Position numbers and translations under genes: made by a program | Origin: SZUA-229 sp964531165 | GTDB taxonomy: Bacteria > Pseudomonadota > Gammaproteobacteria > SZUA-229 | Assembly: GCA_964531165.1 (NCBI GenBank) | Contig: CAZHEA010000006.1 | Span: 22,296-86,295, forward strand | Length of the DNA stretch: 64,000 nucleotides | Direction: 5' to 3' | Shown here: one piece after another, positions 9,340-18,362 of the stretch | Numbering within the stretch: the first letter of the stretch is position 1 | Layout: the number at the start of each line of letters is the position of its first letter | The notes under the pieces: model-generated | Databases searched by the model: none | The model's input: the letters and a program-made list of their open reading frames with translations, nothing else | What the model was told of the DNA's origin: nothing

Positions 9340-10242
9340 ATGGATATTATATTATTAAGTAAATTTCGAGGTAGGCCGTGCCGTGTTCAAATCGGCAGCC
9401 CGCTTCAGTTAATGATGTTGTCAGTATTTGCACTTTTGTTTTCTGCGACACTAGGCTTACTTGGCTATTGGGCTGGTCAGTCTCAGGCATCTTCTTCAAA
9501 TGTTGTGTCTCTTCAGCAGGAAATCAGATTACAACGTCAGCTGATTGATCAAACCCGTTTTAATGCCCGTGCTGATATAGATGCACTTGCAGCACGGTTG
9601 GGTGAGATACAGGCACATGCAATGCGTCTTAATGCTCTCGGGCAGAAACTGGTCAGTATTGCCAAACTGGACCGAGGGGAGTTCAATTTTGAGCAGGCAC
9701 CCGGTTTAGGTGGGCCGGATGAGCCGGGTTTACAGGAAATGGACTTTGGTAGCGAGATTGATTCGGTTATTGCTGAACTTGAAGATCGTGAATTACAGTT
9801 AAATGTTTTAGAAAATATTCTTATAAGTAGTCATATGCAGGTTGAGGTATTTCCTGCAGGCCGGCCGATAAAACGCGGCTGGATCTCATCATACTATGGT
9901 ACGCGTACTAACCCGTTTAGCGGCAAGCTGCAATTCCATAAGGGAATGGACTTTGCCGCCAAATCAGGTTCTGATGTACTGGCAGTGGCCGGTGGTGTGG
10001 TTACCTGGTCGAGTAAACGCTATGGTTATGGAAACCTGGTAGAAATTAATCATGGAAATGGTTACGTCACTCGATATGGGCATAATAAAACCAACCTGGT
10101 TACGGTGGGTGATACAGTGAAAAAAGGTCAGATTATTTCTCTTATGGGATCAACCGGGCGCTCTACCGGACCGCATGTGCATTTTGAAGTTATTAAAAAT
10201 GGCAGGCAGATTAATCCACAAAAATTCGTTCAACGTCGCTGA
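9340..10242 (+). CDS. M23-family (LytM-type) peptidase, membrane anchored
   Basis: Predicted periplasmic metallopeptidase or divisome activator. The short cytoplasmic N-terminus and one hydrophobic segment (about residues 24-46, MLSVFALLFSATLGLLGYW) precede a coiled-coil region and a C-terminal LytM domain. The LytM zinc pattern is intact: HKGMDFAA (His-x3-Asp) and HVHFE near the end, so it may be catalytically active rather than a degenerate EnvC/NlpD-type activator. An M23 gene is at the same place upstream of secA in Pseudomonas. Substrate (peptidoglycan cross-links) is from family knowledge. Confidence 0.9.
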   Translation: MDIILLSKFRGRPCRVQIGSPLQLMMLSVFALLFSATLGLLGYWAGQSQASSSNVVSLQQEIRLQRQLIDQTRFNARADIDALAARLGEIQAHAMRLNALGQKLVSIAKLDRGEFNFEQAPGLGGPDEPGLQEMDFGSEIDSVIAELEDRELQLNVLENILISSHMQVEVFPAGRPIKRGWISSYYGTRTNPFSGKLQFHKGMDFAAKSGSDVLAVAGGVVTWSSKRYGYGNLVEINHGNGYVTRYGHNKTNLVTVGDTVKKGQIISLMGSTGRSTGPHVHFEVIKNGRQINPQKFVQRR

Positions 10243-10364
10243 AGCAACTCAGGTTGCTCCTGTGGAGGCCTGACTTTTCGTTTAAAAATGGACACTTACA
10301 CCTTGTAAGCTCACATTTTTCGCCTTGATTCAGAGTCTCGCAGGCGCAACCTGAGACGTTTCAG
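10239..10364. repeat. Long imperfect palindrome downstream of the M23 gene
   Basis: The left arm CTGAA-n4-CTCAGGTTGC (10239-10257) is mirrored by GCAACCTGAG-n4-TTCAG (10345-10364), and the pairing continues inward through CCTG/CAGG. The centre carries a second hairpin, with AAAAATG (10284-10290) against CATTTTT (10314-10320) and CTTAC/GTAAG around 10296-10310. The left end overlaps the M23 stop codon. It could be a MITE-like palindromic element or a structured 3' end; no second copy was seen in the window. Confidence 0.6.
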
Positions 10365-10671
10365 TATAGTAATACTCTGTTCAATCCTCCAGTTTATTGT
10401 TGGTGAGCATATGCTTGATCAACATCGGGGACAGACCACCGCTTTCTGGTGCACTGCCCCCTTATTGATTCCATCGGAATGAATCGAAGCTATATATCTA
10501 AAATCTGAATTCAAAATACCGAATTAATAAATTTCCATAAAACGCTTAATAAAACCTTAATTAAACCCCTTTATATTCAATTATTTGTGCACTTGCCCTT
10601 AAGCAAAAGGGCTTTATGGGGCATAATACAGCCTCACTTTTTTAGTAAAACAGTAGTTATAAGGACTCACG
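10243..10671. other. 429-base gap upstream of secA
   Basis: No convincing gene, and in particular no secM-like reading frame with a signal peptide. It holds the long palindrome at 10239-10364, a second imperfect palindrome at 10427-10461 (GGGG-CAG-CACC type arms, 11 of 14 positions paired) and a small hairpin GCCCTT/AAGGGC at 10595-10612, about 60 bases before the secA start. The secA promoter must lie here but I cannot pick it with confidence. Confidence 0.6.
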
Positions 10672-13395
10672 ATGGCATCCACCGTAATGCGAAAGATTTT
10701 TGGTAGTCGTAATGATCGACAGGTTAAAAAATATCGCAAAATTGTTAAAAATATTAATATTCTAGAGCCGGAGTTGGAAGCTCTGAATGATGAGCAGCTG
10801 GGTGCTAAGACGGTAGAGTACAGAGAACGATATGCACAGGGCGAATCGTTAGAGGACTTACTTCCGGAAGCTTTTGCAGTGGTTCGTGAAGCCAGTAAGC
10901 GTGTATTGGGTATGCGCCATTTTGATGTGCAGATGATTGGTGGCATCGTCTTACATAATGGCAACATTGCTGAAATGCGTACCGGTGAAGGTAAAACATT
11001 AGTGGCAACGCTGGCGGTATACCTAAATGCCTTATCTTCAAAAGGTGTACATGTTATTACGGTGAATGACTATCTTGCAACGCGTGATGCGGGCTGGATG
11101 GGCAAAATTTATGCATTTTTAGGTTTAAGTACGGGTGTTGTGGTTTCAGGTATGGACCCGCTGGCAAAGAAGCAGGCTTATGAATCGGATATTACTTACG
11201 GTACCAACAATGAATTCGGCTTTGATTATCTGCGCGATAATATGGCATTCAGTGCTGAAGAGAAAGTCCAGAGAGAATTAAACTTTGCCGTAATCGATGA
11301 AGTTGACTCGATATTAATCGATGAGGCACGTACGCCACTTATTATCTCCGGCCCGACTAATGATAATTCAGAGCTATACATCAAGTTTAATGAGCTGGTA
11401 AAAGAGCTAGAGCAGGGTGAAGAGGCAGAAACCAAAGAAGAAGAGCCGACGGGTGACTACACGGTAGATGAAAAAAACAAGCAGGTGCATATCACTGAGC
11501 AGGGCCATGAAAAAGTAGAAGAGCTGCTGATTCGTGAAAAAATACTGGATGAAAATGACAGTTTATATAGTGCAACCAATATAAATTTAATCCATTACTT
11601 AACGGCCTGTATTCGTGCAAATGTTTTATTTCAGAAAGACGTTAGCTATATCATTCAGGATGGAAAAATTGTTATTGTTGATGAATTTACCGGTCGTACT
11701 ATGGAAGGGCGTCGCTGGTCTGATGGTTTGCATCAGGCGATTGAAGCTAAGGAAGGCGTACAGATAGAAAATGAAAATCAAACTTTAGCATCAATTACAT
11801 TCCAGAATTACTTCCGGTTATATGAAAAATTATCCGGCATGACCGGTACCGCTGATACGGAAGCCTTTGAGTTTCAGTCTATATATAACCTTGAAGTTAT
11901 GGTGATTCCGACAAATCTTGAAGTAGCCAGGAAAGACCATGGCGATTTAATCTTCCTGTCGGTAGAAGAAAAATTTAATGCAATTGCTGAAGACGTAAAA
12001 GATTGTATTGAACGTAAGCAGCCGGTGCTGGTGGGTACAGCTTCAATCGAAGCTTCCGAGCATTTATCCAGTTTGTTAAGCAAGCTGGAAGTTAAGCATA
12101 ATGTTTTAAATGCAAAGCAGCACGAACGTGAAGCAAAAATTATTGCGGAAGCGGGTATGCCCGGCGCAGTGACCATTGCTACGAATATGGCGGGACGTGG
12201 TACCGATATTGTTCTGGGTGGTAATCTGGATATAGAATTAGAAGAGAAAGGTGAGCTATCGGATGCTGAAAAGCAGGAGTTTACGCAGCAGTGGCAGCAA
12301 AGACATAATGAAGTTTTAGAATCCGGTGGTTTGCATGTAATCGGTAGTGAACGTCATGAATCACGGCGCATAGATAATCAGCTACGTGGTCGCTCAGGTC
12401 GTCAGGGTGATGCAGGGTCAACCCGTTTTTATCTGTCATTACAGGATGATTTAATGCGTATTTTTGCATCCGATAAAATGTCAGGTTTAATGAAAAAGCT
12501 TGGTATGGAAGAGGGTGAAGCGATTGAGCATCCCTGGGTCTCACGAGCAATTGAAAATGCACAACGTAAAGTTGAGGGTCACAACTTCGATATTCGCAAA
12601 CAGTTACTTGAATATGATGATGTTGCAAATGATCAGCGTAAAGTGGTTTACCAGCAACGTAATGAGATGATGGAAGAAAGTGACTTAAGCGAAATCATTA
12701 TCTCAATACGTGAAGATGTTGTTAATACTCTGGTGACGAATTATGTACCACCGGGAACGATGGAAGAACAATGGGATATCGATAGTCTGGTCAAAGCACT
12801 GGAAGATGAAACCGCTCAAAAATTTGATATTCAAAAGTGGCTTGATGACGATGATCAGTTAAATGAATATCTGCTGCCTGAAAAAGTAACGCAAGAGCTG
12901 GTAAGTATTTACAAAGAAAAAGAAAATGCAATTGGTGTAGAGGAATTACGCCGATTTGAAAAATATATATTATTACAGGTACTGGACTCTCACTGGAAAG
13001 AGCATTTAGCGGCAATGGATTATTTACGTCAGAGTATTAATTTACGGGCAATGGCGCAAAAAAATCCAAAGCAGGAATATAAGCGTGAATCATTTGAAAT
13101 GTTCAGTGAGATGCTTGAACAGATAAAACAGGAAGTGATGTCAACTTTATCGCGAGTAGAAATACGCTCGCAGGAAGAGATTGACGAATTAGAGCGTCAG
13201 CAACAAATGCCAACGGATGTGAATTATGAACATGCGCAAGCATCGTTACAAAGTAATGATGCGGAGGCATCTTCAGAAGATCAGCCAGAGCCACATCAGC
13301 CATTTGTCAGAAATGATAAAAAAATCGGCCGTAATGATCCGTGTTATTGCGGTTCGGGTAAAAAATTCAAACAATGTCATGGAAAATTAAGTTGA
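10672..13395 (+). CDS. secA: SecA, preprotein translocase ATPase
   Basis: Motor ATPase that drives proteins through SecYEG. Walker A is MRTGEGKTL (about residues 102-110); the DEAD-like box is in VIDEVDSILIDEARTPL; GTASIEASE and TNMAGRGTDIVLGG mark the second nucleotide-binding domain. The C-terminus has the zinc/SecB-binding motif CYCGSGKKFKQCH. Length of 907 residues is typical. The stop is one base before argJ, although argJ is functionally unrelated. There is no secM upstream. Confidence 0.98.
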   Translation: MASTVMRKIFGSRNDRQVKKYRKIVKNINILEPELEALNDEQLGAKTVEYRERYAQGESLEDLLPEAFAVVREASKRVLGMRHFDVQMIGGIVLHNGNIAEMRTGEGKTLVATLAVYLNALSSKGVHVITVNDYLATRDAGWMGKIYAFLGLSTGVVVSGMDPLAKKQAYESDITYGTNNEFGFDYLRDNMAFSAEEKVQRELNFAVIDEVDSILIDEARTPLIISGPTNDNSELYIKFNELVKELEQGEEAETKEEEPTGDYTVDEKNKQVHITEQGHEKVEELLIREKILDENDSLYSATNINLIHYLTACIRANVLFQKDVSYIIQDGKIVIVDEFTGRTMEGRRWSDGLHQAIEAKEGVQIENENQTLASITFQNYFRLYEKLSGMTGTADTEAFEFQSIYNLEVMVIPTNLEVARKDHGDLIFLSVEEKFNAIAEDVKDCIERKQPVLVGTASIEASEHLSSLLSKLEVKHNVLNAKQHEREAKIIAEAGMPGAVTIATNMAGRGTDIVLGGNLDIELEEKGELSDAEKQEFTQQWQQRHNEVLESGGLHVIGSERHESRRIDNQLRGRSGRQGDAGSTRFYLSLQDDLMRIFASDKMSGLMKKLGMEEGEAIEHPWVSRAIENAQRKVEGHNFDIRKQLLEYDDVANDQRKVVYQQRNEMMEESDLSEIIISIREDVVNTLVTNYVPPGTMEEQWDIDSLVKALEDETAQKFDIQKWLDDDDQLNEYLLPEKVTQELVSIYKEKENAIGVEELRRFEKYILLQVLDSHWKEHLAAMDYLRQSINLRAMAQKNPKQEYKRESFEMFSEMLEQIKQEVMSTLSRVEIRSQEEIDELERQQQMPTDVNYEHAQASLQSNDAEASSEDQPEPHQPFVRNDKKIGRNDPCYCGSGKKFKQCHGKLS

Positions 13396-13396
13396 T

Positions 13397-14611
13397 ATGG
13401 CAGTTAATTTAACTGAGCCTGAAACGTTGTCTGCGGTAAAAGGCATACGGTTGTCGGTTGTTGCTTCGGGTATTAAAAAAAATGCTTCTGATGATCTGGT
13501 TTTAATCGAACTGGAAAAAAACAGTACTTGTGCGGCTGTATTCACCCGCAATAAATTTTGTGCGGCACCGGTTAATGTCGCTAAAAAACATTTACAACTC
13601 ACCTCTCCCCGCTATCTTCTGGTTAATTCGGGCAATGCAAATGCAGGCACCGGCGAGCAGGGAATGCGTGATGCGCTTGAAAGCTGTGAGTTAGTGGCGC
13701 AGCACTGTGGTTGTAGTGCGCAAGAGGTTTTACCTTTTTCGACCGGTGTGATTGGAGAGAATTTACCGGTTAATAAAATGGTATCGGTAATGCCGGCTTT
13801 ATCTGAACAGTTAACAGATGATAATTGGCTTAAAGCGGGCCGTGGAATTATGACCACGGATACAAAATTAAAGGGCATTTCACAGCAGCTGGAGATTCAG
13901 GGTAAAACTATCACTATTACCGGTATTTCAAAAGGTGCGGGCATGATTCAGCCGAATATGGCAACTATGCTGAGTTATATAGCAACTGATGCTGCAGTCA
14001 GTCAGGAATTATTACAACAGTGTTTAAAGCAGGCCGTTGAAATATCTTTCAATTCAATCACGGTTGATAGTGATACGTCTACTAATGATGCCTGTGTGTT
14101 AATGGCAACTGCAAAAGCCGGCAACCCTGAAATCACACAAAATAATGCCGATTATGATATGTTTTTTAAAGCTATATGTGAGGTTAGTTTATATCTTGCA
14201 CAGGCAATTATTCGTGATGCGGAAGGTGCTACTAAATTTGTTACGCTACAGGTGAACAGTGCCAGTACGCTTGAAGATGCTCGTCAGGTTGCCTATACCG
14301 TTGCACATTCGCCACTGGTAAAAACGGCATTGTTTGCCAGTGACCCGAACTGGGGGCGAATTCTTGCAGCAGTGGGCCGAGCGGGTGTTGATTTTGAAAT
14401 TGAAAAAATCAAGATTTATCTAGGGGAAGTTTGTATCGTCTCTAATGGTGGACGTGATATAGATTATACGGAACAGCAGGGCCAACAGATTATGAATCAG
14501 CCGGAAATTACTATTCGAATTGAGTTGCAGTGTGGTGATCAGTCTGCCTGTATCTGGACCAGTGATCTGTCTTATGATTATGTCAAAATAAATTCTGAAT
14601 ACCGCAGCTAA
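13397..14611 (+). CDS. argJ: ArgJ, ornithine acetyltransferase / glutamate N-acetyltransferase
   Basis: Arginine biosynthesis enzyme that transfers acetyl from N-acetylornithine to glutamate (and may also use acetyl-CoA). It is made as a precursor that self-cleaves before the nucleophilic threonine in GMIQPNMATMLSYIATD (Thr about 190). Other signatures are TGVIGENLP and the NDACVLMATA segment, and the C-terminal half is complete at 404 residues. The start is one base after secA. Whether it is mono- or bifunctional cannot be told from sequence alone. Confidence 0.95.
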   Translation: MAVNLTEPETLSAVKGIRLSVVASGIKKNASDDLVLIELEKNSTCAAVFTRNKFCAAPVNVAKKHLQLTSPRYLLVNSGNANAGTGEQGMRDALESCELVAQHCGCSAQEVLPFSTGVIGENLPVNKMVSVMPALSEQLTDDNWLKAGRGIMTTDTKLKGISQQLEIQGKTITITGISKGAGMIQPNMATMLSYIATDAAVSQELLQQCLKQAVEISFNSITVDSDTSTNDACVLMATAKAGNPEITQNNADYDMFFKAICEVSLYLAQAIIRDAEGATKFVTLQVNSASTLEDARQVAYTVAHSPLVKTALFASDPNWGRILAAVGRAGVDFEIEKIKIYLGEVCIVSNGGRDIDYTEQQGQQIMNQPEITIRIELQCGDQSACIWTSDLSYDYVKINSEYRS

Positions 14612-14625
14612 ATTTATATAATATT

Positions 14626-15579
14626 ATGCCTGCTCAAATTCATGTTGCAGTAGCGGTTATCATTAATCAAAAAAATGAAGTCTTAATTTCTCTGCGCGCT
14701 AAAGACGTTCATCAGGGTGGCTTGTGGGAATTTCCCGGAGGTAAACTTGAAGCGGGTGAGTCTGTCTTAGATGCATTGCGGCGCGAGGTAAAAGAGGAGT
14801 TAAACCTTTGCATTGTTAAAACGTCAGCATTTAAAAAAATACATCATCAATATTCGGACAGAACTGTATTGCTGGATATCTGGCGGGTTGACTCTTTTAC
14901 TGGTGAGCCAAGGGGAGCTGAGGGTCAACAGATAAAATGGCAGGCTATTGCTGATTTAAACGACAGGGAGTTTCCAGCTGCTAATCGGGATATTATTATG
15001 TCATTACAACTACCGCAACGATATTTGATTACAGGTTCATTTGAAAACCATCAGGATTTCAAGTCCAAGCTAGAGACCAGTCTGAATAATGGGATTTCAC
15101 TGGTTCAGTTAAGGTGCAAAAATATGCCAGCTGATGAGTACAGGCAGCTAGCTGAAGCTTCTATTTTATTATGTGAAAAATATAATGCGATGTTATTGTT
15201 TAATACAACGCAGGAACTATTTACTGATATTAGACGTAATTGCACTGCTAAAACAGGCTTACATTTAAGCAGTAAAATGCTTGAAGATTTACAAACACGG
15301 CCTGTAGATAATAATGCTTTACTATCTGTGTCATGTCATACAGATAAAGAAATTGAAAAAGCCAAATTATTAAATGCAGATATTGTTTTATTGTCACCGG
15401 TTAAAGAAACACGCAGTCATCCCGGTATCAAGGGTATCGGCTGGCAGAAGTTTTCTGATATTTCATCGACACTAAATACACCTGTTTATGCATTGGGCGG
15501 TATGTCTGCAGCTGATCTGGCAGATGCAAAAGTGGCAGGTGCGCAAGGTGTGGCGGCGATATCAAGTTTTTGGGGGTAG
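14626..15579 (+). CDS. Nudix hydrolase (MutT-type) fused to a ThiE-like domain
   Basis: Residues 1-130 are a Nudix hydrolase with an intact box (39-61, GGKLEAGESVLDALRREVKE plus EELNL), similar to MutT, which removes 8-oxo-dGTP from the nucleotide pool. Residues about 132-317 resemble thiamine phosphate synthase (LVQLRCK, GLHLSSKML, VSCHTDKEIEKA, ALGGMSAADL). The usual ThiE NDR and GPxxxTxTK signatures are replaced (LLFNTT, LLSPVKETRSHPG), so TMP synthase activity is doubtful. This two-domain architecture is common next to argJ/secA in gammaproteobacteria. The role of the second domain is unknown. Confidence 0.9.
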   Translation: MPAQIHVAVAVIINQKNEVLISLRAKDVHQGGLWEFPGGKLEAGESVLDALRREVKEELNLCIVKTSAFKKIHHQYSDRTVLLDIWRVDSFTGEPRGAEGQQIKWQAIADLNDREFPAANRDIIMSLQLPQRYLITGSFENHQDFKSKLETSLNNGISLVQLRCKNMPADEYRQLAEASILLCEKYNAMLLFNTTQELFTDIRRNCTAKTGLHLSSKMLEDLQTRPVDNNALLSVSCHTDKEIEKAKLLNADIVLLSPVKETRSHPGIKGIGWQKFSDISSTLNTPVYALGGMSAADLADAKVAGAQGVAAISSFWG

Positions 15580-15581
15580 GT

Positions 15582-16034
15582 TTGAAAACGACTATTGCAT
15601 TTATCGTTGTCATGCTCGCTGCATACAGTGCAGGACAGTGGTTGAGTGGCACAGATGAAGTGATCGGTGAGGAGCTAGTCAATTATTCTGAATGTAATCC
15701 GCAAAAAAATAATTGTGAAATTAAAATTGAAAATAATTATTACGTGATGAGTTTCAGAGGTGATGCTTCGCCGCTGGTTCCATTTAGTGTATTTTTAGAT
15801 GTAAAAAAGAATAGTTTGTCTCCGGATTCAGTTGTTATATTATTTGATATGGCGGATATGGATATGGGATTCAATCAGTATCAACTGTTAAAAAATAAAA
15901 ATCGATGGCAGGCAAATGTGATTTTGCCGGTTTGCTCATTAGGTAAAAATGACTGGGAACTAAAGGTAAAAATGACATTTGAAAGTGATGTTAGAGTTAC
16001 TCAGTTTAGTTTTTCACAATCAGATAAAAAATAA
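15582..16034 (+). CDS. Small membrane-anchored protein, YtkA/FixH-like pattern
   Basis: I do not recognise a named family with certainty. About 150 residues: an N-terminal hydrophobic anchor (TIAFIVVMLAAYSAGQWL), then an exported domain. The stretch DMADMDMGFNQYQL followed by RWQANVILPVC and DWELKVKM resembles the Met-x-Met-Gly and beta-strand layout of YtkA/FixH-like domains, which are often linked to metal or cytochrome oxidase assembly; this is inference. The start chosen is TTG 15582, preceded by GGGGG; a TTG at 15570 overlaps the previous gene. It is convergent with zapD. Confidence 0.65.
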   Translation: MKTTIAFIVVMLAAYSAGQWLSGTDEVIGEELVNYSECNPQKNNCEIKIENNYYVMSFRGDASPLVPFSVFLDVKKNSLSPDSVVILFDMADMDMGFNQYQLLKNKNRWQANVILPVCSLGKNDWELKVKMTFESDVRVTQFSFSQSDKK

Positions 16035-16040
16035 GTGATG

Positions 16041-16811
16041 CTATAAAATACAACATGCCAGCTTGAAATTAATATCATTTTTTTCCTGCTCAGGTCTGAG
16101 AGCGAGATCACCAGACTTTAAAAATCTTACCGTAAAACGATGCTTACCGGCGCTGATTTCAGGAAATACACTTGTGTCAGCTGGCAGAATAACTCGAATC
16201 ATCAGGCAGGTTAAATTAGCGTCCAGACTTTTTTGATAAAAGCCATCTTCAGCAGTTTCATCTATAGCATCAGTACTGTCACGTATTACCTGTAAAATTA
16301 AATTAACGGCGTTGTTGAGCGCAACAAAAGGTGAGAACCATTGAGTTAAAATTTCAGTACGTTGTTCAAATGGCTGATTTAGCCAGTGTGCATAAACGGG
16401 CAGGTCAAACTCACATAAGCCGCCGGGCATACTTAAACGTTGACGAATGGAGTTGAGCATTTCATGCTGTTGCAGCTCGTGGCCGATGCTACTGCCAATG
16501 GAGTGCAATTCCTGTAAGCACTGTTTCTGCTCATTGATTATGTTAGTTAGCTTGCCGTGATTAATGCCGGGGATTTCAACAAAAGATTGTAAATTGGCGT
16601 TCTGACGTTCGAGCTCTTTTATTGTTTCTCGTTTTATATCGCCGCGCCCAAGCATGCTTAAAATATCAAGAATACCTTTTACCGCACTGAGTGTATCCCA
16701 GTCTGTCTGGTGCTTGATGTGTTGATGAAATTGGTTGAACAGGTGCTCTAGTCGTAAAAATGTACGAATGTGCTCATTTAGCGGTTGTTCAAATATGAGT
16801 GGATCAGGCAT
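16041..16811 (-). CDS. zapD: ZapD, Z-ring associated protein
   Basis: ZapD (YacF, DUF1342) binds the C-terminal peptide of FtsZ and cross-links filaments. The N-terminus FEQPLNEHIRTFLRLEHLF is the family hallmark, followed by a helical domain with LLSMLGRGDIKRE-like content and a C-terminal beta domain ending NDINFKLACCIL. 256 residues is normal. It lies downstream of coaE as usual, but no yacG gene follows. Confidence 0.93.
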   Translation of the reverse strand: MPDPLIFEQPLNEHIRTFLRLEHLFNQFHQHIKHQTDWDTLSAVKGILDILSMLGRGDIKRETIKELERQNANLQSFVEIPGINHGKLTNIINEQKQCLQELHSIGSSIGHELQQHEMLNSIRQRLSMPGGLCEFDLPVYAHWLNQPFEQRTEILTQWFSPFVALNNAVNLILQVIRDSTDAIDETAEDGFYQKSLDANLTCLMIRVILPADTSVFPEISAGKHRFTVRFLKSGDLALRPEQEKNDINFKLACCIL

Positions 16812-16902
16812 GTCTGAATTAAAATATAATTGCTGGTTGGTTATTCTGACATAAAACCGGCTTTAACATAAGCCTTATATACAATGAGTGTGCTTGTGTC
16901 GA

Positions 16903-17493
16903 TTAGCAGAGTTGCAGGTATTTCAGGTGTAGTTGTTTGATCTGTTTTTTGAGGGCATTTAAATCATCCGAGTTGTCGATTACCTCATCAGCAATAGCAA
17001 GTCTTTGATTACGTGACGTTTGTGATCTGATGATGGACTGAACTTCATTCAGGCTTCGGTTATCACGAGCTAAAGTTCGTTTTATCTGTCGTTGTTCATC
17101 GCAGTCAACTACCAGAACACGGTCATAGTGTTTATGCTGCTCTGTTTCAATTAGCAGGGGAATTGCAATAATGACATAACAACTGTTTAGTTGTTTTAAT
17201 TGCGCTGACACAGTCAGTCTGATTTTTGGGTGGAGTATAGACTCTAAATATTGTTTACTTTTGGGGTGACTAAAAACTTCTTTAGCGAGTTTTTTTCGAT
17301 TAAGAGAACTATCGGTGCATAATATATCAGTGCCAAAATAACTTATGATCTCATCTAGCGCCGGCTGTCCTGGTTTTACCAGTTCACGGGCAATCATGTC
17401 AGTGTCAATAACAGGTATATTATATTCAGCAAATAAGTTACAAACAGTGCTTTTGCCACAGCCAATTCCACCAGTTAAGGCGACTGTGATCAT
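16903..17493 (-). CDS. coaE: CoaE, dephospho-CoA kinase
   Basis: Last step of coenzyme A synthesis: phosphorylates the 3'-OH of dephospho-CoA. The P-loop GGIGCGKST is at residues 8-16, DTDMIARELV follows, and the lid segment has RDNRSLNEVQSIIRSQ. Length 196 residues matches the family. Its start overlaps the pilD stop by 4 bases, so it is translated with the pilus operon, the usual gammaproteobacterial arrangement. Confidence 0.95.
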   Translation of the reverse strand: MITVALTGGIGCGKSTVCNLFAEYNIPVIDTDMIARELVKPGQPALDEIISYFGTDILCTDSSLNRKKLAKEVFSHPKSKQYLESILHPKIRLTVSAQLKQLNSCYVIIAIPLLIETEQHKHYDRVLVVDCDEQRQIKRTLARDNRSLNEVQSIIRSQTSRNQRLAIADEVIDNSDDLNALKKQIKQLHLKYLQLC

Positions 17494-18359
17494 AAGTAAA
17501 TATTAAGCCATGACTGATTTATTTCTGCGCCCCACATAAATGCAATCCAACCGGCAGTTGCAAGGTAGGGACCGAAGGGAATAGGTGTACCTTTCTTTTG
17601 CTTGTTGATGACAATCATTGTTATACCAATAATGGCACCGACAAGTGAAGAAAGTAAAATAATTTGCGGTAGCATTTGCCAGCCCATCCATGCGCCTAAT
17701 GCAGCGAGTAATTTAAAGTCCCCATATCCCATACCTTCTTTGCCGGTGAGTAGTTTAAATACTTTATAAATTGACCAGAGAGTGAGATAGCCAACTACAG
17801 CACCATATATCGATGATACCGGGTCAGTAAATATATTGGAGGAGTTAGCTAAAATGCCAAGCCAGATCAGTGGCAGGGTAATATTGTCCGGAAGCAGCTG
17901 CGTTTTTGCGTCAATCATTGTTAAAGTAACTAATGACCAGGTTAGCAGCAGGCCAAAAAGTGTTTCTAAACTAACGCCGAATTTTATAGCAATGAGTAGA
18001 GATAAAGCGGCAGTTGTTGCTTCAATAACCGGGTATTGTGCCGAAATATGAGTGCTACACGATGAGCACTTCCCGCGTAATAGCAGATAACTAATTACGG
18101 GTATATTTTCCCACGCACGTATTTTATGATGACAGTTTGGGCAACTTGAAGCAGGCTTTGAAAGATTAAAAACTTCAGTTTTACTATCAGCCGGCAGTTC
18201 TAAATATTCTTTGCACTCTTTACGCCAGTCATTTTCCAAAATAACCGGCAGGCGATAAATAACCACATTTAAAAAGCTTCCTACCGATATACTGATAACA
18301 CCGATTACCAGTAAAAAAAGCCAGGTATGGGTTTCGAAGGAATATAATAATGATTCCAT
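17490..18359 (-). CDS. pilD: PilD, type IV prepilin peptidase / N-methylase
   Basis: Inner-membrane aspartic protease that cleaves prepilins after the leader glycine and methylates the new N-terminus. Two CxxC pairs (CPNCHHKI and CSSCSTHIS) are in the cytoplasmic loop after the first membrane segment. The catalytic aspartates lie in TMIDAKTQLLPD and in GYGDFKLLAALG. About seven to eight hydrophobic segments follow the family pattern. It is four bases from pilC and overlaps coaE. Confidence 0.96.
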   Translation of the reverse strand: MESLLYSFETHTWLFLLVIGVISISVGSFLNVVIYRLPVILENDWRKECKEYLELPADSKTEVFNLSKPASSCPNCHHKIRAWENIPVISYLLLRGKCSSCSTHISAQYPVIEATTAALSLLIAIKFGVSLETLFGLLLTWSLVTLTMIDAKTQLLPDNITLPLIWLGILANSSNIFTDPVSSIYGAVVGYLTLWSIYKVFKLLTGKEGMGYGDFKLLAALGAWMGWQMLPQIILLSSLVGAIIGITMIVINKQKKGTPIPFGPYLATAGWIAFMWGAEINQSWLNIYL

Positions 18360-18362
18360 ATA

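Noticed and set aside
10239..10364. Integron attC-like site
   Set aside because: The palindrome length fits, but the GTTRRRY/RYYYAAC core ends are not present in the right places and no integrase or cassette is nearby.
10243..10671. secM upstream of secA
   Set aside because: No frame with a signal peptide and arrest-like sequence is present in the gap.
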